Origin: Flavobacterium ustbae
Lineage (GTDB): Bacteria; Bacteroidota; Bacteroidia; Flavobacteriales; Flavobacteriaceae
Length of the DNA stretch: 64,000 nt
Direction of reading: 5' to 3'
NCBI RefSeq assembly: GCF_003946915.1
Contig: NZ_RPOC01000002.1
Location: 346,915-410,914 of the forward strand
This document shows, one piece after another, positions 35,503-42,395 of the stretch (position 1 is the stretch's first letter; the number at the start of each line of letters is the position of its first letter). The notes under the pieces are model-generated. The model worked only from the letters and a program-made list of their open reading frames with translations. It had not been told where the DNA came from and searched no databases. The position numbers and the translations under genes were made by a program.

Positions 35503-36255
35503 TTAAATAGCCGTAACGATAGCTAAGAAATCATCTGCTTTTAAAGCAGCTCCTCCAATTAAACCACCATCAACGTCTGGTTTACCGAAAATTTCTTTAG
35601 CGTTTTCTGGTTTAACAGAACCACCGTATAAAATAGAAACTTCATCAGCGATATCTGCTCCAAAAGCTTTACGAATCGTTTCTCTAATAAACTCGTGCAT
35701 TTCTTGTGCTTGTTCTGGTGAAGCAGTTTCTCCAGTTCCGATAGCCCAAACTGGTTCGTATGCCAAAACAATTTTAGACCAAGATTCTTTTGCAATGTGG
35801 AAAACTCCGTCACGCAATTGATTTTCAACAATGTTGAAGTGATTATTAGACTGACGGTCTTTTAACTCTTCTCCAAAACAGAAAATAACGGTCATATCAT
35901 GTTTTAAAGCAGTATCAACTTTGTTTGCGATTAAAGCGTCACTTTCGTGGAAAATAGCTCTACGCTCTGAGTGACCTAAAATTACTGTGTTTACGCCAAT
36001 GTTTGTTAACATATCTGCAGAAATTTCTCCTGTAAAAGCTCCACCTTCAGCTTGGTGAACGTTTTGAGCAGAAACTCCGATAGTTGTATTTTTTAATTTT
36101 GCAGCAGCAGCTTGTAAGTTTACAAAAGTTGGTGCTACAATTACTTGTGCATTTGTTTTTGCTGGAATTTTAGCAATTAGTTCATTTAATAATTCTTCAG
36201 TTTGCGCTGCATTTTTATGCATTTTCCAGTTTCCTGCAACAATCGATTTTCTCAT
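35503..36255 (-). CDS. tpiA: triosephosphate isomerase
   Basis: A 250-residue TIM barrel of normal length. The N-terminus MRKSIVAGNWKMHK carries Asn and Lys of the active site. His and Glu follow in VILGHSERRAIF and the catalytic loop is LAYEPVWAIGTGETASPEQAQ. GGSVKPENAKEI is the phosphate grip. It interconverts glyceraldehyde 3-phosphate and dihydroxyacetone phosphate. It is downstream of the tlpA-like gene but separated by a 176-base spacer of low-complexity repeats. Confidence 0.98.
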   Translation of the reverse strand: MRKSIVAGNWKMHKNAAQTEELLNELIAKIPAKTNAQVIVAPTFVNLQAAAAKLKNTTIGVSAQNVHQAEGGAFTGEISADMLTNIGVNTVILGHSERRAIFHESDALIANKVDTALKHDMTVIFCFGEELKDRQSNNHFNIVENQLRDGVFHIAKESWSKIVLAYEPVWAIGTGETASPEQAQEMHEFIRETIRKAFGADIADEVSILYGGSVKPENAKEIFGKPDVDGGLIGGAALKADDFLAIVTAI

Positions 36256-36295
36256 TTTGGTAGTTTTATATTATTTTTTTGTTTTTTGTTTAAAT

Positions 36296-36431
36296 TTTTA
36301 ATTTCAACGAAATCTATTCAAAATCAAAATTGAATTTTGTCATTGCCATTGAAATTGTCATTGCCATTGTCATTGAAATTGATATTTGAAATTGATTTTT
36401 GACATTGACATTTGAAATTTGATATTGAAAA
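36296..36431. repeat. low-complexity spacer made of CATTGAAATT words
   Basis: Words such as GTCATTGCCATT, GAAATTGTCATT, GATATTTGAAATT and GACATTGACATT follow each other without fixed period. It fills most of the tpiA/tlpA spacer. No coding frame or binding site was recognised. Confidence 0.6.
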
Positions 36432-36929
36432 TTATTTCAATACTTTTAAAGTTGCGTCGATTTTATCAAAATCAGTTTCAATCGCACGGTATAAAACAAT
36501 TTTTCCAGTTTTATCTACAACAATATATCTCGGAATCCAGTCCAGATCAATCGCTTTTCCAAAAAGACCTTTCATTCCGTCATTCATCATATAATGATCG
36601 CCAGTGTTTAATTCGTGTTTTTCAATTCCAGCTTTCCATTTTTCAGCTGTTTTATCAGCAGAAATAAATAAGTAAGAAACATCAGGATTGTTGGCTTGTA
36701 ATTCTTTTAATTTTGGCATTGCTTTTACACAGTCGCCACACCAAGAAGCCCAAACTTCGATAACCAAAGTTTTTCCTTTATATTTTTTTAAAATGTTTTT
36801 GAATGCAACTTGACTTCCATCAGAAGCTAATAATTTTTCAGACAAAGCTTCTTTAGAAAAACTTGTTTTCTGAGCTTGTGAGCAAGAAAATGTAATAAAT
36901 GCAATTAAGGCTAAAGCAATTTGTTTCAT
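36432..36929 (-). CDS. TlpA/ResA-like thiol-disulfide oxidoreductase
   Basis: A 165-residue exported thioredoxin-fold protein. The N-terminus (MKQIALALIAFITFSCSQAQ) is a signal sequence, with a possible lipobox at FSC. The active site is WASWCGDCVKAMPKL, a CGDC motif rather than the classical CGPC, as in many Bacteroidota TlpA proteins. A cis-proline region is present (DWIPRYIVVDKTG). It reduces or oxidises periplasmic disulfides. A canonical promoter lies 40-68 bases upstream. A DoxX-type redox protein is the next gene upstream, after a small-ORF region. Confidence 0.9.
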   Translation of the reverse strand: MKQIALALIAFITFSCSQAQKTSFSKEALSEKLLASDGSQVAFKNILKKYKGKTLVIEVWASWCGDCVKAMPKLKELQANNPDVSYLFISADKTAEKWKAGIEKHELNTGDHYMMNDGMKGLFGKAIDLDWIPRYIVVDKTGKIVLYRAIETDFDKIDATLKVLK

Positions 36930-36968
36930 ATATAAATTATAATAATTTTTTGTTAGGTACTGAATTCA

Positions 36969-36997
36969 CAAAGTTAAAGAAACAAATTGAAAGCCAA
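36969..36997 (-). promoter_or_regulatory. canonical promoter of the tlpA-like gene
   Basis: On the minus strand TTG (36997-36995), 18 bases, TAACTTTG (36976-36969), an exact match to the Bacteroidota consensus. Transcription would start near 36962, about 33 bases before the ATG. Confidence 0.65.
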
Positions 36998-37196
36998 ATA
37001 CAGATTAACAAAATTTGAAGAATCGCTTATTTTGTAACAAAACTGCAATTTTGGGTTAGAAAAAGCAGAATGAAATCGTAATAGTAGAGGAGTAAAAAGA
37101 TGTTTTTTTGTAAAGGATATATTTAGAACAAAAAAAATGAAGAAATTTTTATTTCATAGGAGAAAACTTTAATCAAAAAAACGTCAGATTTCAATA

Positions 37197-37231
37197 AAAA
37201 AGACTTCAATAATTTTTATTGAAGTCTTTTT
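37197..37231 (-). terminator. terminator-like hairpin downstream of the small ORF
   Basis: A 16-bp perfect stem AAAAAGACTTCAATAA around a short AT loop, with a T run on the minus strand beyond the stem. It would close a minus-strand transcript covering the small frame at 37320-37457. Confidence 0.7.
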
Positions 37232-37319
37232 GTGTTTTTGAATGTTTAATTCAAATTATAATTTCCATTTGCTCATTTTTTGCTCGGAATAATCTATTCT
37301 TTTAATTTGAAAGCTATGG

Positions 37320-37457
37320 CTATATGTTCAATTTAAAGGTAAGCTTACTAAGTTCTTTTTGTTTTTCTGATTCTATTATTTGTAAACTATCTAATTTCTT
37401 ATCGGTTTTTACCTTAGAATTGATTATAGTCTTTTTTCTAATTGATTTTGCAGTCAT
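37320..37457 (-). CDS. small hypothetical peptide, possibly frameshifted
   Basis: A 45-codon frame, MTAKSIRKKTIINSKVKTDK..., ending TFKLNI, in the 662-base spacer between the tlpA-like and BT_3928-type genes. It is bounded by terminators on both sides (37525-37566 before, 37197-37231 after), so it would be its own transcript. Directly after its stop, the adjacent frame continues protein-like for 22 codons (YSHSFQIKRIDYSEQKMSKW...) to a stop at 37256, so the original gene may have been about 67 codons with a one-base shift. Composition resembles short basic Bacteroidota peptides, but no double-glycine leader is seen. Weakly supported. Confidence 0.35.
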   Translation of the reverse strand: MTAKSIRKKTIINSKVKTDKKLDSLQIIESEKQKELSKLTFKLNI

Positions 37458-37524
37458 TTTTTATCTTAAGCTTTTTTTATATCAATATTATTTTTAAACA
37501 TTACTTTCTTTACTTATAGGTTAG

Positions 37525-37566
37525 TAAAAAAAAACTCCAATTCAAATGTAATTGAATTGGAGTTTT
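37525..37566 (-). terminator. rho-independent terminator of the BT_3928-type gene
   Basis: On the minus strand AAAACTCCAATTCAA, loop TTACAT, TTGAATTGGAGTTTT plus five more Ts, 25 bases after the stop at 37592. Confidence 0.88.
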
Positions 37567-37591
37567 AAAGTTTTATATTTTGTGAGAAATT

Positions 37592-38692
37592 TTACAATTT
37601 CAAATCATCAGTATCATTATAATGTACTTTTTGAGCTATAGTTCCGTCGTGAACCACAACAATGCTTGGATTAGCTCTTTCAACTGTTTTTAAAGCTGTT
37701 CCATCGCAGAAATAGAAATCAATATCTAAGGCATAATCTTTTTTAGCTTTGGCAATTTCCTCAGCTCCAGAAGCCGTCATTCCGATTACTTTGTAACCTT
37801 TTGCTTTTGCATCTGCCGTAACTTTTGCTAGTTTTTTCATTCCCTCAGGATTCGATAAATTCAAATCGTAAGTAACGTAGATCAATAATTTCGGTTCTTT
37901 TAATAATTCTTCTTTATAGTCAGAATCGTCTTTTGTCATCGTGAAATCGTGAATAGGAGGAATGTAGCCTTCAGTAATTACTTTGTCTTTACGATCAACG
38001 AAAACAGCTCCTTCTGGAATATTCATTAAGTCTTTTTCTGTAAATTCTTTATCAACTCCGTTTACTTTGTAGATGAAAATCATTTCTACAACCGATTTTG
38101 GAGCACCTTCTGGAATTTCCATTCCTTTCTCGATGTTGGTTCCCACTTTGTACGGGCGGAAATCTTTAATTGGATTATGATTGATAACCCAAACGGCCAT
38201 AAATACGCATAAAACTATGCTTATTAAAACAATAATGTTAGTTACAATTTTTGAAAATAAAGGTTTTACTAATTTTTTATTGATGAATAAAATTAAGATA
38301 AAGAATAGTAAAACGATGTCTTTTGTAAATGACTGCCAAGGCGTTAAATGTAAAGCGTCTCCAAAACAGCCACAATCTTTTACTACGTCAAAATAAGCGG
38401 AGTAGAAAGTAAGGAATGTAAAGAAAACAATCAGTAATAATAAAGCCCAAATCGTCAGTTTTGATTTATAGCCAACCAAAAGCATTACGCCTAAAACGAC
38501 TTCTAAAATCACTAAAAAGATTGCCAAACCTAAAGCCAATGGCTCTAAAAATGGCATATTGAAAACGGGTTCGCTAAAATATTCTGCAAGTTTGTAAGAG
38601 AAACCAACTGGATCGTTTAGTTTTATTAATCCGGAAATGATAAATAATACACCGACAAATAAGCGGGAGAATTGAGTAATGATGTTTTTCAT
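37592..38692 (-). CDS. BT_3928-type membrane protein: DoxX/MauE domain plus thioredoxin-like domain
   Basis: A 366-residue protein. Residues 1-165 form a DoxX/MauE-like bundle: QFSRLFVGVLFIISGLIKLNDPVGFSYKLAEYF, a GCFGDALHL motif with cysteines in DCGCFGD, and membrane helices. After a periplasmic linker, residues about 275-366 form a thioredoxin-like fold (LLIYVTYDLNLS, GYKVIGMTAS, SIVVVHDG) that lacks a CxxC. This two-part arrangement is conserved in Bacteroidota next to DUF1599 and folP. The DoxX-like Cys pair suggests electron or disulfide transfer through the membrane, possibly for the nearby TlpA-type protein. This role is inferred. Confidence 0.82.
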   Translation of the reverse strand: MKNIITQFSRLFVGVLFIISGLIKLNDPVGFSYKLAEYFSEPVFNMPFLEPLALGLAIFLVILEVVLGVMLLVGYKSKLTIWALLLLIVFFTFLTFYSAYFDVVKDCGCFGDALHLTPWQSFTKDIVLLFFILILFINKKLVKPLFSKIVTNIIVLISIVLCVFMAVWVINHNPIKDFRPYKVGTNIEKGMEIPEGAPKSVVEMIFIYKVNGVDKEFTEKDLMNIPEGAVFVDRKDKVITEGYIPPIHDFTMTKDDSDYKEELLKEPKLLIYVTYDLNLSNPEGMKKLAKVTADAKAKGYKVIGMTASGAEEIAKAKKDYALDIDFYFCDGTALKTVERANPSIVVVHDGTIAQKVHYNDTDDLKL

Positions 38693-38699
38693 AAAAAAT

Positions 38700-38781
38700 A
38701 TAAATTTTTAAAATTCCAATTTTTTAAAACCCAAATTCCAAGTTTCAGAACTTGGAATTTGGAATTTGATTTTTTGGAATT
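38700..38781. repeat. low-complexity spacer of AAATTCCAA words
   Basis: AAATTCCAATTTTTT, CCCAAATTCCAAG, and CTTGGAATTTGGAATTTG repeat and invert each other, with CCAAGTTTCAGAACTTGG as a central palindrome. It sits between BT_3928-type and DUF1599 genes. Confidence 0.6.
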
Positions 38782-39324
38782 TTATTTAGTAATAGGATTA
38801 AGAATTAAAGCAAAAACAGCATAATTAATCATATCCTGATAATTCGCATCGATACCTTCAGAAACGATTGTTTTACCTTTGTTATCTTCAATTTGCTTAA
38901 CGCGAAGGATTTTTTGTAAGATCAAATCGGTTAACGAGCTTACACGCATATCACGCCACGCTTCACCGTAATCGTGATTTTTTGCTTCCATTAAATCTTT
39001 GGTCACCTTTACTTTAGCATCATATAATTCAGTTGCTTTTTCAACGTCAAGATCTGGCTGATCTGCAACTCCAAGTTCTAACTGAATTAAAGCCATGATC
39101 GAATAATTGATAATTCCGATAAATTCGCCTTTTTCATCTTCGTCAACTTTACGGATTTCGTTTTCCTGTAAACTTCTGATTCTTTGCGCTTTTATAAAAA
39201 TCTGATCGGTAAGCGATGGCAGTCTTAAAATTCTCCATGCGCTTCCGTAATCTATCATTTTATTGATAAACAAGGTTCGGCAAACCGAAATTACATTATC
39301 AAATTCTTGAGAAGTATTCTTCAT
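38782..39324 (-). CDS. DUF1599 family protein with internal duplication
   Basis: A 180-residue cytosolic protein of unknown function. It consists of two similar halves. The first carries NKMIDYGSAWRILRLPSLTDQI and GIINYSIMALIQ; the second carries MEAKNHDYGEAWRDMRVSSLTDLI and DMINYAVFALIL. Each half has the DYGxAWRxxRxxSLTDxI core. No catalytic residue set is known to me. It is divergent from folP across a 234-base spacer, a pairing common in this phylum. A role in pterin or nucleotide metabolism is only a guess from context. Confidence 0.85.
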   Translation of the reverse strand: MKNTSQEFDNVISVCRTLFINKMIDYGSAWRILRLPSLTDQIFIKAQRIRSLQENEIRKVDEDEKGEFIGIINYSIMALIQLELGVADQPDLDVEKATELYDAKVKVTKDLMEAKNHDYGEAWRDMRVSSLTDLILQKILRVKQIEDNKGKTIVSEGIDANYQDMINYAVFALILNPITK

Positions 39325-39371
39325 TTATATGCTGTATATTTGCTAAAATTTCTTCAAAAATAGGGATAATA

Positions 39372-39557
39372 TTAAATAGTTTCAAGTTTCGGGTTTTCTT
39401 TGTTTCAAGTTTTTTCCAAACAAATTGTTAACGCTGTAACTGGAAACAATTTAAAATAGTTTCAAGTTTCAGGTTTCAAGTTCTTGAACTTGCGCAATCT
39501 GTGGTAACTTTAAATATATAAAACTTGAAACTTGAAACAAATTAAAACTTGAAACAA
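39372..39557. repeat. CAAGTTTC-word repeats in the DUF1599/folP divergent spacer
   Basis: GTTTCAAGTTTCGGG, GTTTCAAGTTTCAGG and GTTTCAAGTTCTTGAAC on the left side pair with CTTGAAACTTGAAAC and CTTGAAAC on the right. A candidate folP promoter lies within it: TTG (39484-39486), 18 bases, TAACTTTA (39505-39512). Confidence 0.55.
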
Positions 39558-39558
39558 A

Positions 39559-40380
39559 ATGTTTATTAACTGTAAAGGCCGTTTGATCGATTTGGAAATC
39601 CCAAAAATAATGGGAATTCTGAACGTGACGCCAAATTCTTTCTTTGACGGCGGAAAATATAAAAACGAATCTGAGATTCTTTCGCAAGTAGAAAAAATGC
39701 TTTCTGAAGGCGCAGATTTTATAGATATCGGAGCCTATTCTAGTAAACCAAGTGCCGAATTTGTAACCGAACAAGAAGAAATCGACAGAATTGTTCCTGC
39801 AATTGAATTGATTTTAAAGCATTTTCCAGAAACACTATTGTCTATAGATACTTTTAGAGCTGAAGTTGCAAAAGCAAGTATAGAAAGCGGCGCAGCAATT
39901 ATAAATGATATTGCAGCGGGCGAATTAGACGTTAAAATGTTTGAGGTTATTGCCAAATACAACGTTCCGTACATTATGATGCACATGCGAGGCAATCCGC
40001 AGACGATGCAGAGCTTGACGCAATATGATGATATTATAAAAGAAATGCTTTTTTATTTTTCTGAAAAAGTAGCAAAAGCAAGAAGTCTCGGAATCAACGA
40101 TTTAATTCTAGATCCAGGTTTCGGTTTCGCCAAAACAATAGATCAGAATTATGAAGTTATGCAGAAAATGGAGCTCTTTAATGTTTTAGAATTACCCGTT
40201 TTAGCCGGAATTTCAAGAAAATCAATGATTTATAAAACGCTTGATATTACACCGCAAGAAGCTTTAAACGGAACAACATTTCTAAATACAATTGCGTTAA
40301 CAAAAGGAGCGAAGATTCTTCGTGTTCATGATGTGAAAGAAGCGATGGAATGTGTTACTTTGTTTGGTAAAATGAGTTGA
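39559..40380 (+). CDS. folP: dihydropteroate synthase
   Basis: A 273-residue TIM-barrel enzyme. Motifs are IMGILNVTPNSFFDGGKY, DFIDIGAYSSKPSAEFV, LLSIDTFRAEVAKASI, IINDIAAGE, YIMMHMRGNP, LILDPGFGFAKT and VLAGISRKSMIYK. It joins dihydropterin pyrophosphate with p-aminobenzoate in folate synthesis and is the sulfonamide target. Normal length. It is divergent from DUF1599. The motif SSKPSA replaces the common STRPGA, as often seen in Bacteroidota. Confidence 0.97.
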   Translation: MFINCKGRLIDLEIPKIMGILNVTPNSFFDGGKYKNESEILSQVEKMLSEGADFIDIGAYSSKPSAEFVTEQEEIDRIVPAIELILKHFPETLLSIDTFRAEVAKASIESGAAIINDIAAGELDVKMFEVIAKYNVPYIMMHMRGNPQTMQSLTQYDDIIKEMLFYFSEKVAKARSLGINDLILDPGFGFAKTIDQNYEVMQKMELFNVLELPVLAGISRKSMIYKTLDITPQEALNGTTFLNTIALTKGAKILRVHDVKEAMECVTLFGKMS

Positions 40381-40403
40381 AAAAAAAAATTTAAACGATA
40401 GAT

Positions 40404-40504
40404 TTGTCATTCCGAGGAACGAGGAATCTCACTAGAAATTCGACAAAGATTGAAGATTGCTTTGCGGAATCCCGCGTGTGATTTCTCGTTCCTCGGAATG
40501 ACAA
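40404..40504. repeat. long inverted repeat with TTGTCATTCCGAGGAACGAG arms
   Basis: Left arm TTGTCATTCCGAGGAACGAG with GAATCTCAC after it; right arm GTGATTTCTCGTTCCTCGGA ending ATGACAA. The arms pair over about 26 bases with two differences. The 45-base centre contains GATTGCTTTGCGGAATCCCGC. GC content is higher than flanking DNA. It looks like a dispersed palindromic (MITE- or REP-like) element. It lies after folP and just before a lipoprotein gene. Confidence 0.75.
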
Positions 40505-40534
40505 ACTTTACGTAAAATTGTTATCTGAAAAAAT

Positions 40535-41167
40535 ATGAAATACCTTTCTTTACTTATAATTTGTCTTCTTTTTTCCTGTGGAAAAAAACAAGACGTTTTA
40601 TTGCCAAAATCAAACCTGACCATTGTAAAAGACATACAAGATCATTCTCCAATTTATATTTTCTTTAAAAAAGAAGGAAATGATACAATTGCCGATTTAA
40701 ACAGAAAAAGCGCCATAATTTCGACAAATTGGATTTTTAATATCGATAAACGCTTGCCTTTGAAATTGGTTATTCCACAAGTAATTAAAATGCAGGAAAA
40801 GAAAAGAGCCGATAGCGCGCACAAAAATGAAAATGCCGAAAATTATTATTCGTATGCTGATTCTGTGGGGAAAAATCTAGCTTTTGTTCCTTTCACGAAA
40901 GTGTATTATAAAATGGAAAGGCCTAATAAAGATAATTTCGTTGTCTATTTCAAAAAAGGCAGAAAACAGGTTTTTATGGGGAATAGAGAAATAAATACTA
41001 CTCAAATATTACAACATTTTTATAGTATAAAATTTGAAAAAGTACCCAATTTAGTATTTGTATTTGACAAGAATATGAGCTACGAAGAATATATTCGATA
41101 CAAAATTTTGTTGCACAAATATGTAACTTCTAATCTCGATAGACTTCCAGTAGAGTTTATTTTGTAA
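40535..41167 (+). CDS. hypothetical lipoprotein
   Basis: A 210-residue protein with signal and lipobox LLIICLLFSCGKKQ, so it is lipidated at Cys15. The mature protein is basic, with KEGNDTIADLNRKS and FDKNMSYEEYIRYKILLHKYV. The last motif resembles the ExbD-type periplasmic fold only loosely. Function unknown. It follows the long inverted repeat and converges on rlmH, whose stop is 40 bases away. Confidence 0.7.
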   Translation: MKYLSLLIICLLFSCGKKQDVLLPKSNLTIVKDIQDHSPIYIFFKKEGNDTIADLNRKSAIISTNWIFNIDKRLPLKLVIPQVIKMQEKKRADSAHKNENAENYYSYADSVGKNLAFVPFTKVYYKMERPNKDNFVVYFKKGRKQVFMGNREINTTQILQHFYSIKFEKVPNLVFVFDKNMSYEEYIRYKILLHKYVTSNLDRLPVEFIL

Positions 41168-41206
41168 TACTGAACACTAAAAAAAGCTGAACACTGAATA
41201 CTAAAA

Positions 41207-41680
41207 TTATTGGTGATGATAAGGCTCATTTCGTAAAATCGTGAACCCGCGGTAGAGTTGTTCGATAAAAAATAATCGCACCATTTGATGTGAAAACGTC
41301 ATTAGCGAAAGCGAAACTTTTCCCAGCGCTTTTTTATAAACCGTTTCAGAAAATCCATAAGGACCGCCAATTACAAAAACCAGTGTTTTAACACCCGAAT
41401 TCATTTTCTTTTGTAATTCTTCTGAAAATCCAACGCTTGAGAATGTCTTTCCATTTTCGTCCAATAAAATCAGCTGATCGGTTGCTGAAAGTTTGGACAA
41501 AATCAATTCACCTTCTTTTTCTTTTTGCTGGCTTTCAGACAAGTTTTTTACGTTTTTGATGTCGGGAATAATCTCCAAATCAAATTTGATGTAAAATGAC
41601 AAACGCTTGGTATAATCGTCAATCAAAGTCTGCAACGATTTGTTATCTGTTTTGCCTATAGCTATAAGTTTTATATTCAT
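41207..41680 (-). CDS. rlmH: 23S rRNA (pseudouridine-1915-N3)-methyltransferase RlmH
   Basis: A 157-residue SPOUT methyltransferase of normal length. It starts MNIKLIAIGKTDN and shows LILLDENGKTFSS, VFVIGGPYGFSETVYKKA and SLMTFSHQMVRLFFIEQLYRGFTILRNEPYHH, the trefoil-knot SAM site of the family. It methylates pseudouridine 1915 in helix 69 of 23S rRNA. Single gene, followed by repeat-rich spacer upstream. Confidence 0.97.
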   Translation of the reverse strand: MNIKLIAIGKTDNKSLQTLIDDYTKRLSFYIKFDLEIIPDIKNVKNLSESQQKEKEGELILSKLSATDQLILLDENGKTFSSVGFSEELQKKMNSGVKTLVFVIGGPYGFSETVYKKALGKVSLSLMTFSHQMVRLFFIEQLYRGFTILRNEPYHHQ

Positions 41681-41692
41681 TGTGTTTGTTTT

Positions 41693-41946
41693 TTAGCCAC
41701 GGATTCAATTTTTTTTTTAGCCACAAATTTCACAAATTAACACAAATTAAATCTGCCTGATCTGCAATCCCGATAACTATCGGGAGCGGGAGACTTTTTT
41801 AGCCACAGATTAAAAGGATTTAAAAGGATTTTTTTTGTCACGAATTCCGCAAATTAATTTTACTCAAAAAGTGGAATAAAAATTTGTGCAAATTTGTGAA
41901 ATTCGTGGCAACTTTTAAAAATCCTTTAATCTGTATTATCTGTAGC
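41693..41946. repeat. cluster of intergenic repeats, one nested in another
   Basis: A partial copy of the CCACAAATTTC family (41693-41760) is followed by a hairpin TCCCGATAACTATCGGGA (41768-41785). Then comes an outer palindrome (41801-41946) with arms CCACAGATTAAAAGGATT and AATCCTTTAATCTGTA. Inside it, at 41837-41910, lies a complete second palindrome with arms GTCACGAATTCCGCAAATT and AATTTGTGAAATTCGTGGC. No coding frame is seen in this 274-base spacer. Confidence 0.75.
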
Positions 41947-41954
41947 ATAAAAAA

Positions 41955-42257
41955 CTATTCTTTATTCTCAAAAACAGTTTCAAAATGTTCTACAATCGGA
42001 AACGGTTCGTAATAATGATGTAAAATCTTTTTCCACTCTAAATACGCTTCTGAAGTTCTAAAACCTACTGTGTGATCTTCTAAAGTATTCCAGTCAACTA
42101 ATAAAAGATATTTGTTTTCTACTTCCATACATTTTTCCAATCGATGTCCTAAATATCCATCAATTGACGAAATGTACTGACTTGCTTTAGCAAAATCAAC
42201 TTCAAATTGATTTGCTAATTCGGGTTTAACATAAAGAAATGCGGCTTCTAGAATCAT
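41955..42257 (-). CDS. antibiotic biosynthesis monooxygenase (ABM) family protein
   Basis: A 100-residue protein with the dimeric ferredoxin-like ABM fold: ILEAAFLYVKPELANQFEVDF, SSIDGYLGHRLEKCMEVENKYLLLVDWNTLEDHTVGFRTSEAYLEWKK, and a short C-terminal strand. The double phrase YLLLVDWNTLEDH is typical of the family. Members include quinol monooxygenases and many stress proteins of unknown substrate. No cofactor site can be read from the sequence. Palindromic repeats flank it on both sides. Confidence 0.8.
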   Translation of the reverse strand: MILEAAFLYVKPELANQFEVDFAKASQYISSIDGYLGHRLEKCMEVENKYLLLVDWNTLEDHTVGFRTSEAYLEWKKILHHYYEPFPIVEHFETVFENKE

Positions 42258-42271
42258 GTGTATATTTTTTT

Positions 42272-42367
42272 TACGCAGATTTTGCAGATTTACGCAGATT
42301 TAATTTTGATATAAATATTTAATAAGATCTGCGTTAATCCGCTTAAATCCATTTAAAATCTGCGTGA
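42272..42367. repeat. palindromic repeat of ACGCAGATTT words
   Basis: TTACGCAGATTTTGCAGATTTACGCAGATTT on the left and GATCTGCGTTAATCCGCTTAAATCC...AAATCTGCGTGAAA on the right around an AT centre. It fills the spacer between the ABM and adenosine deaminase genes. Confidence 0.65.
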
Positions 42368-42395
42368 AATATTCATCGCACAGATTGGACAGTTT

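Noticed and set aside
37137..37172. 11-codon frame MKKFLFHRRKL on the plus strand
   Set aside because: Too short to support; no conserved context and it opposes the likely transcription of the region.
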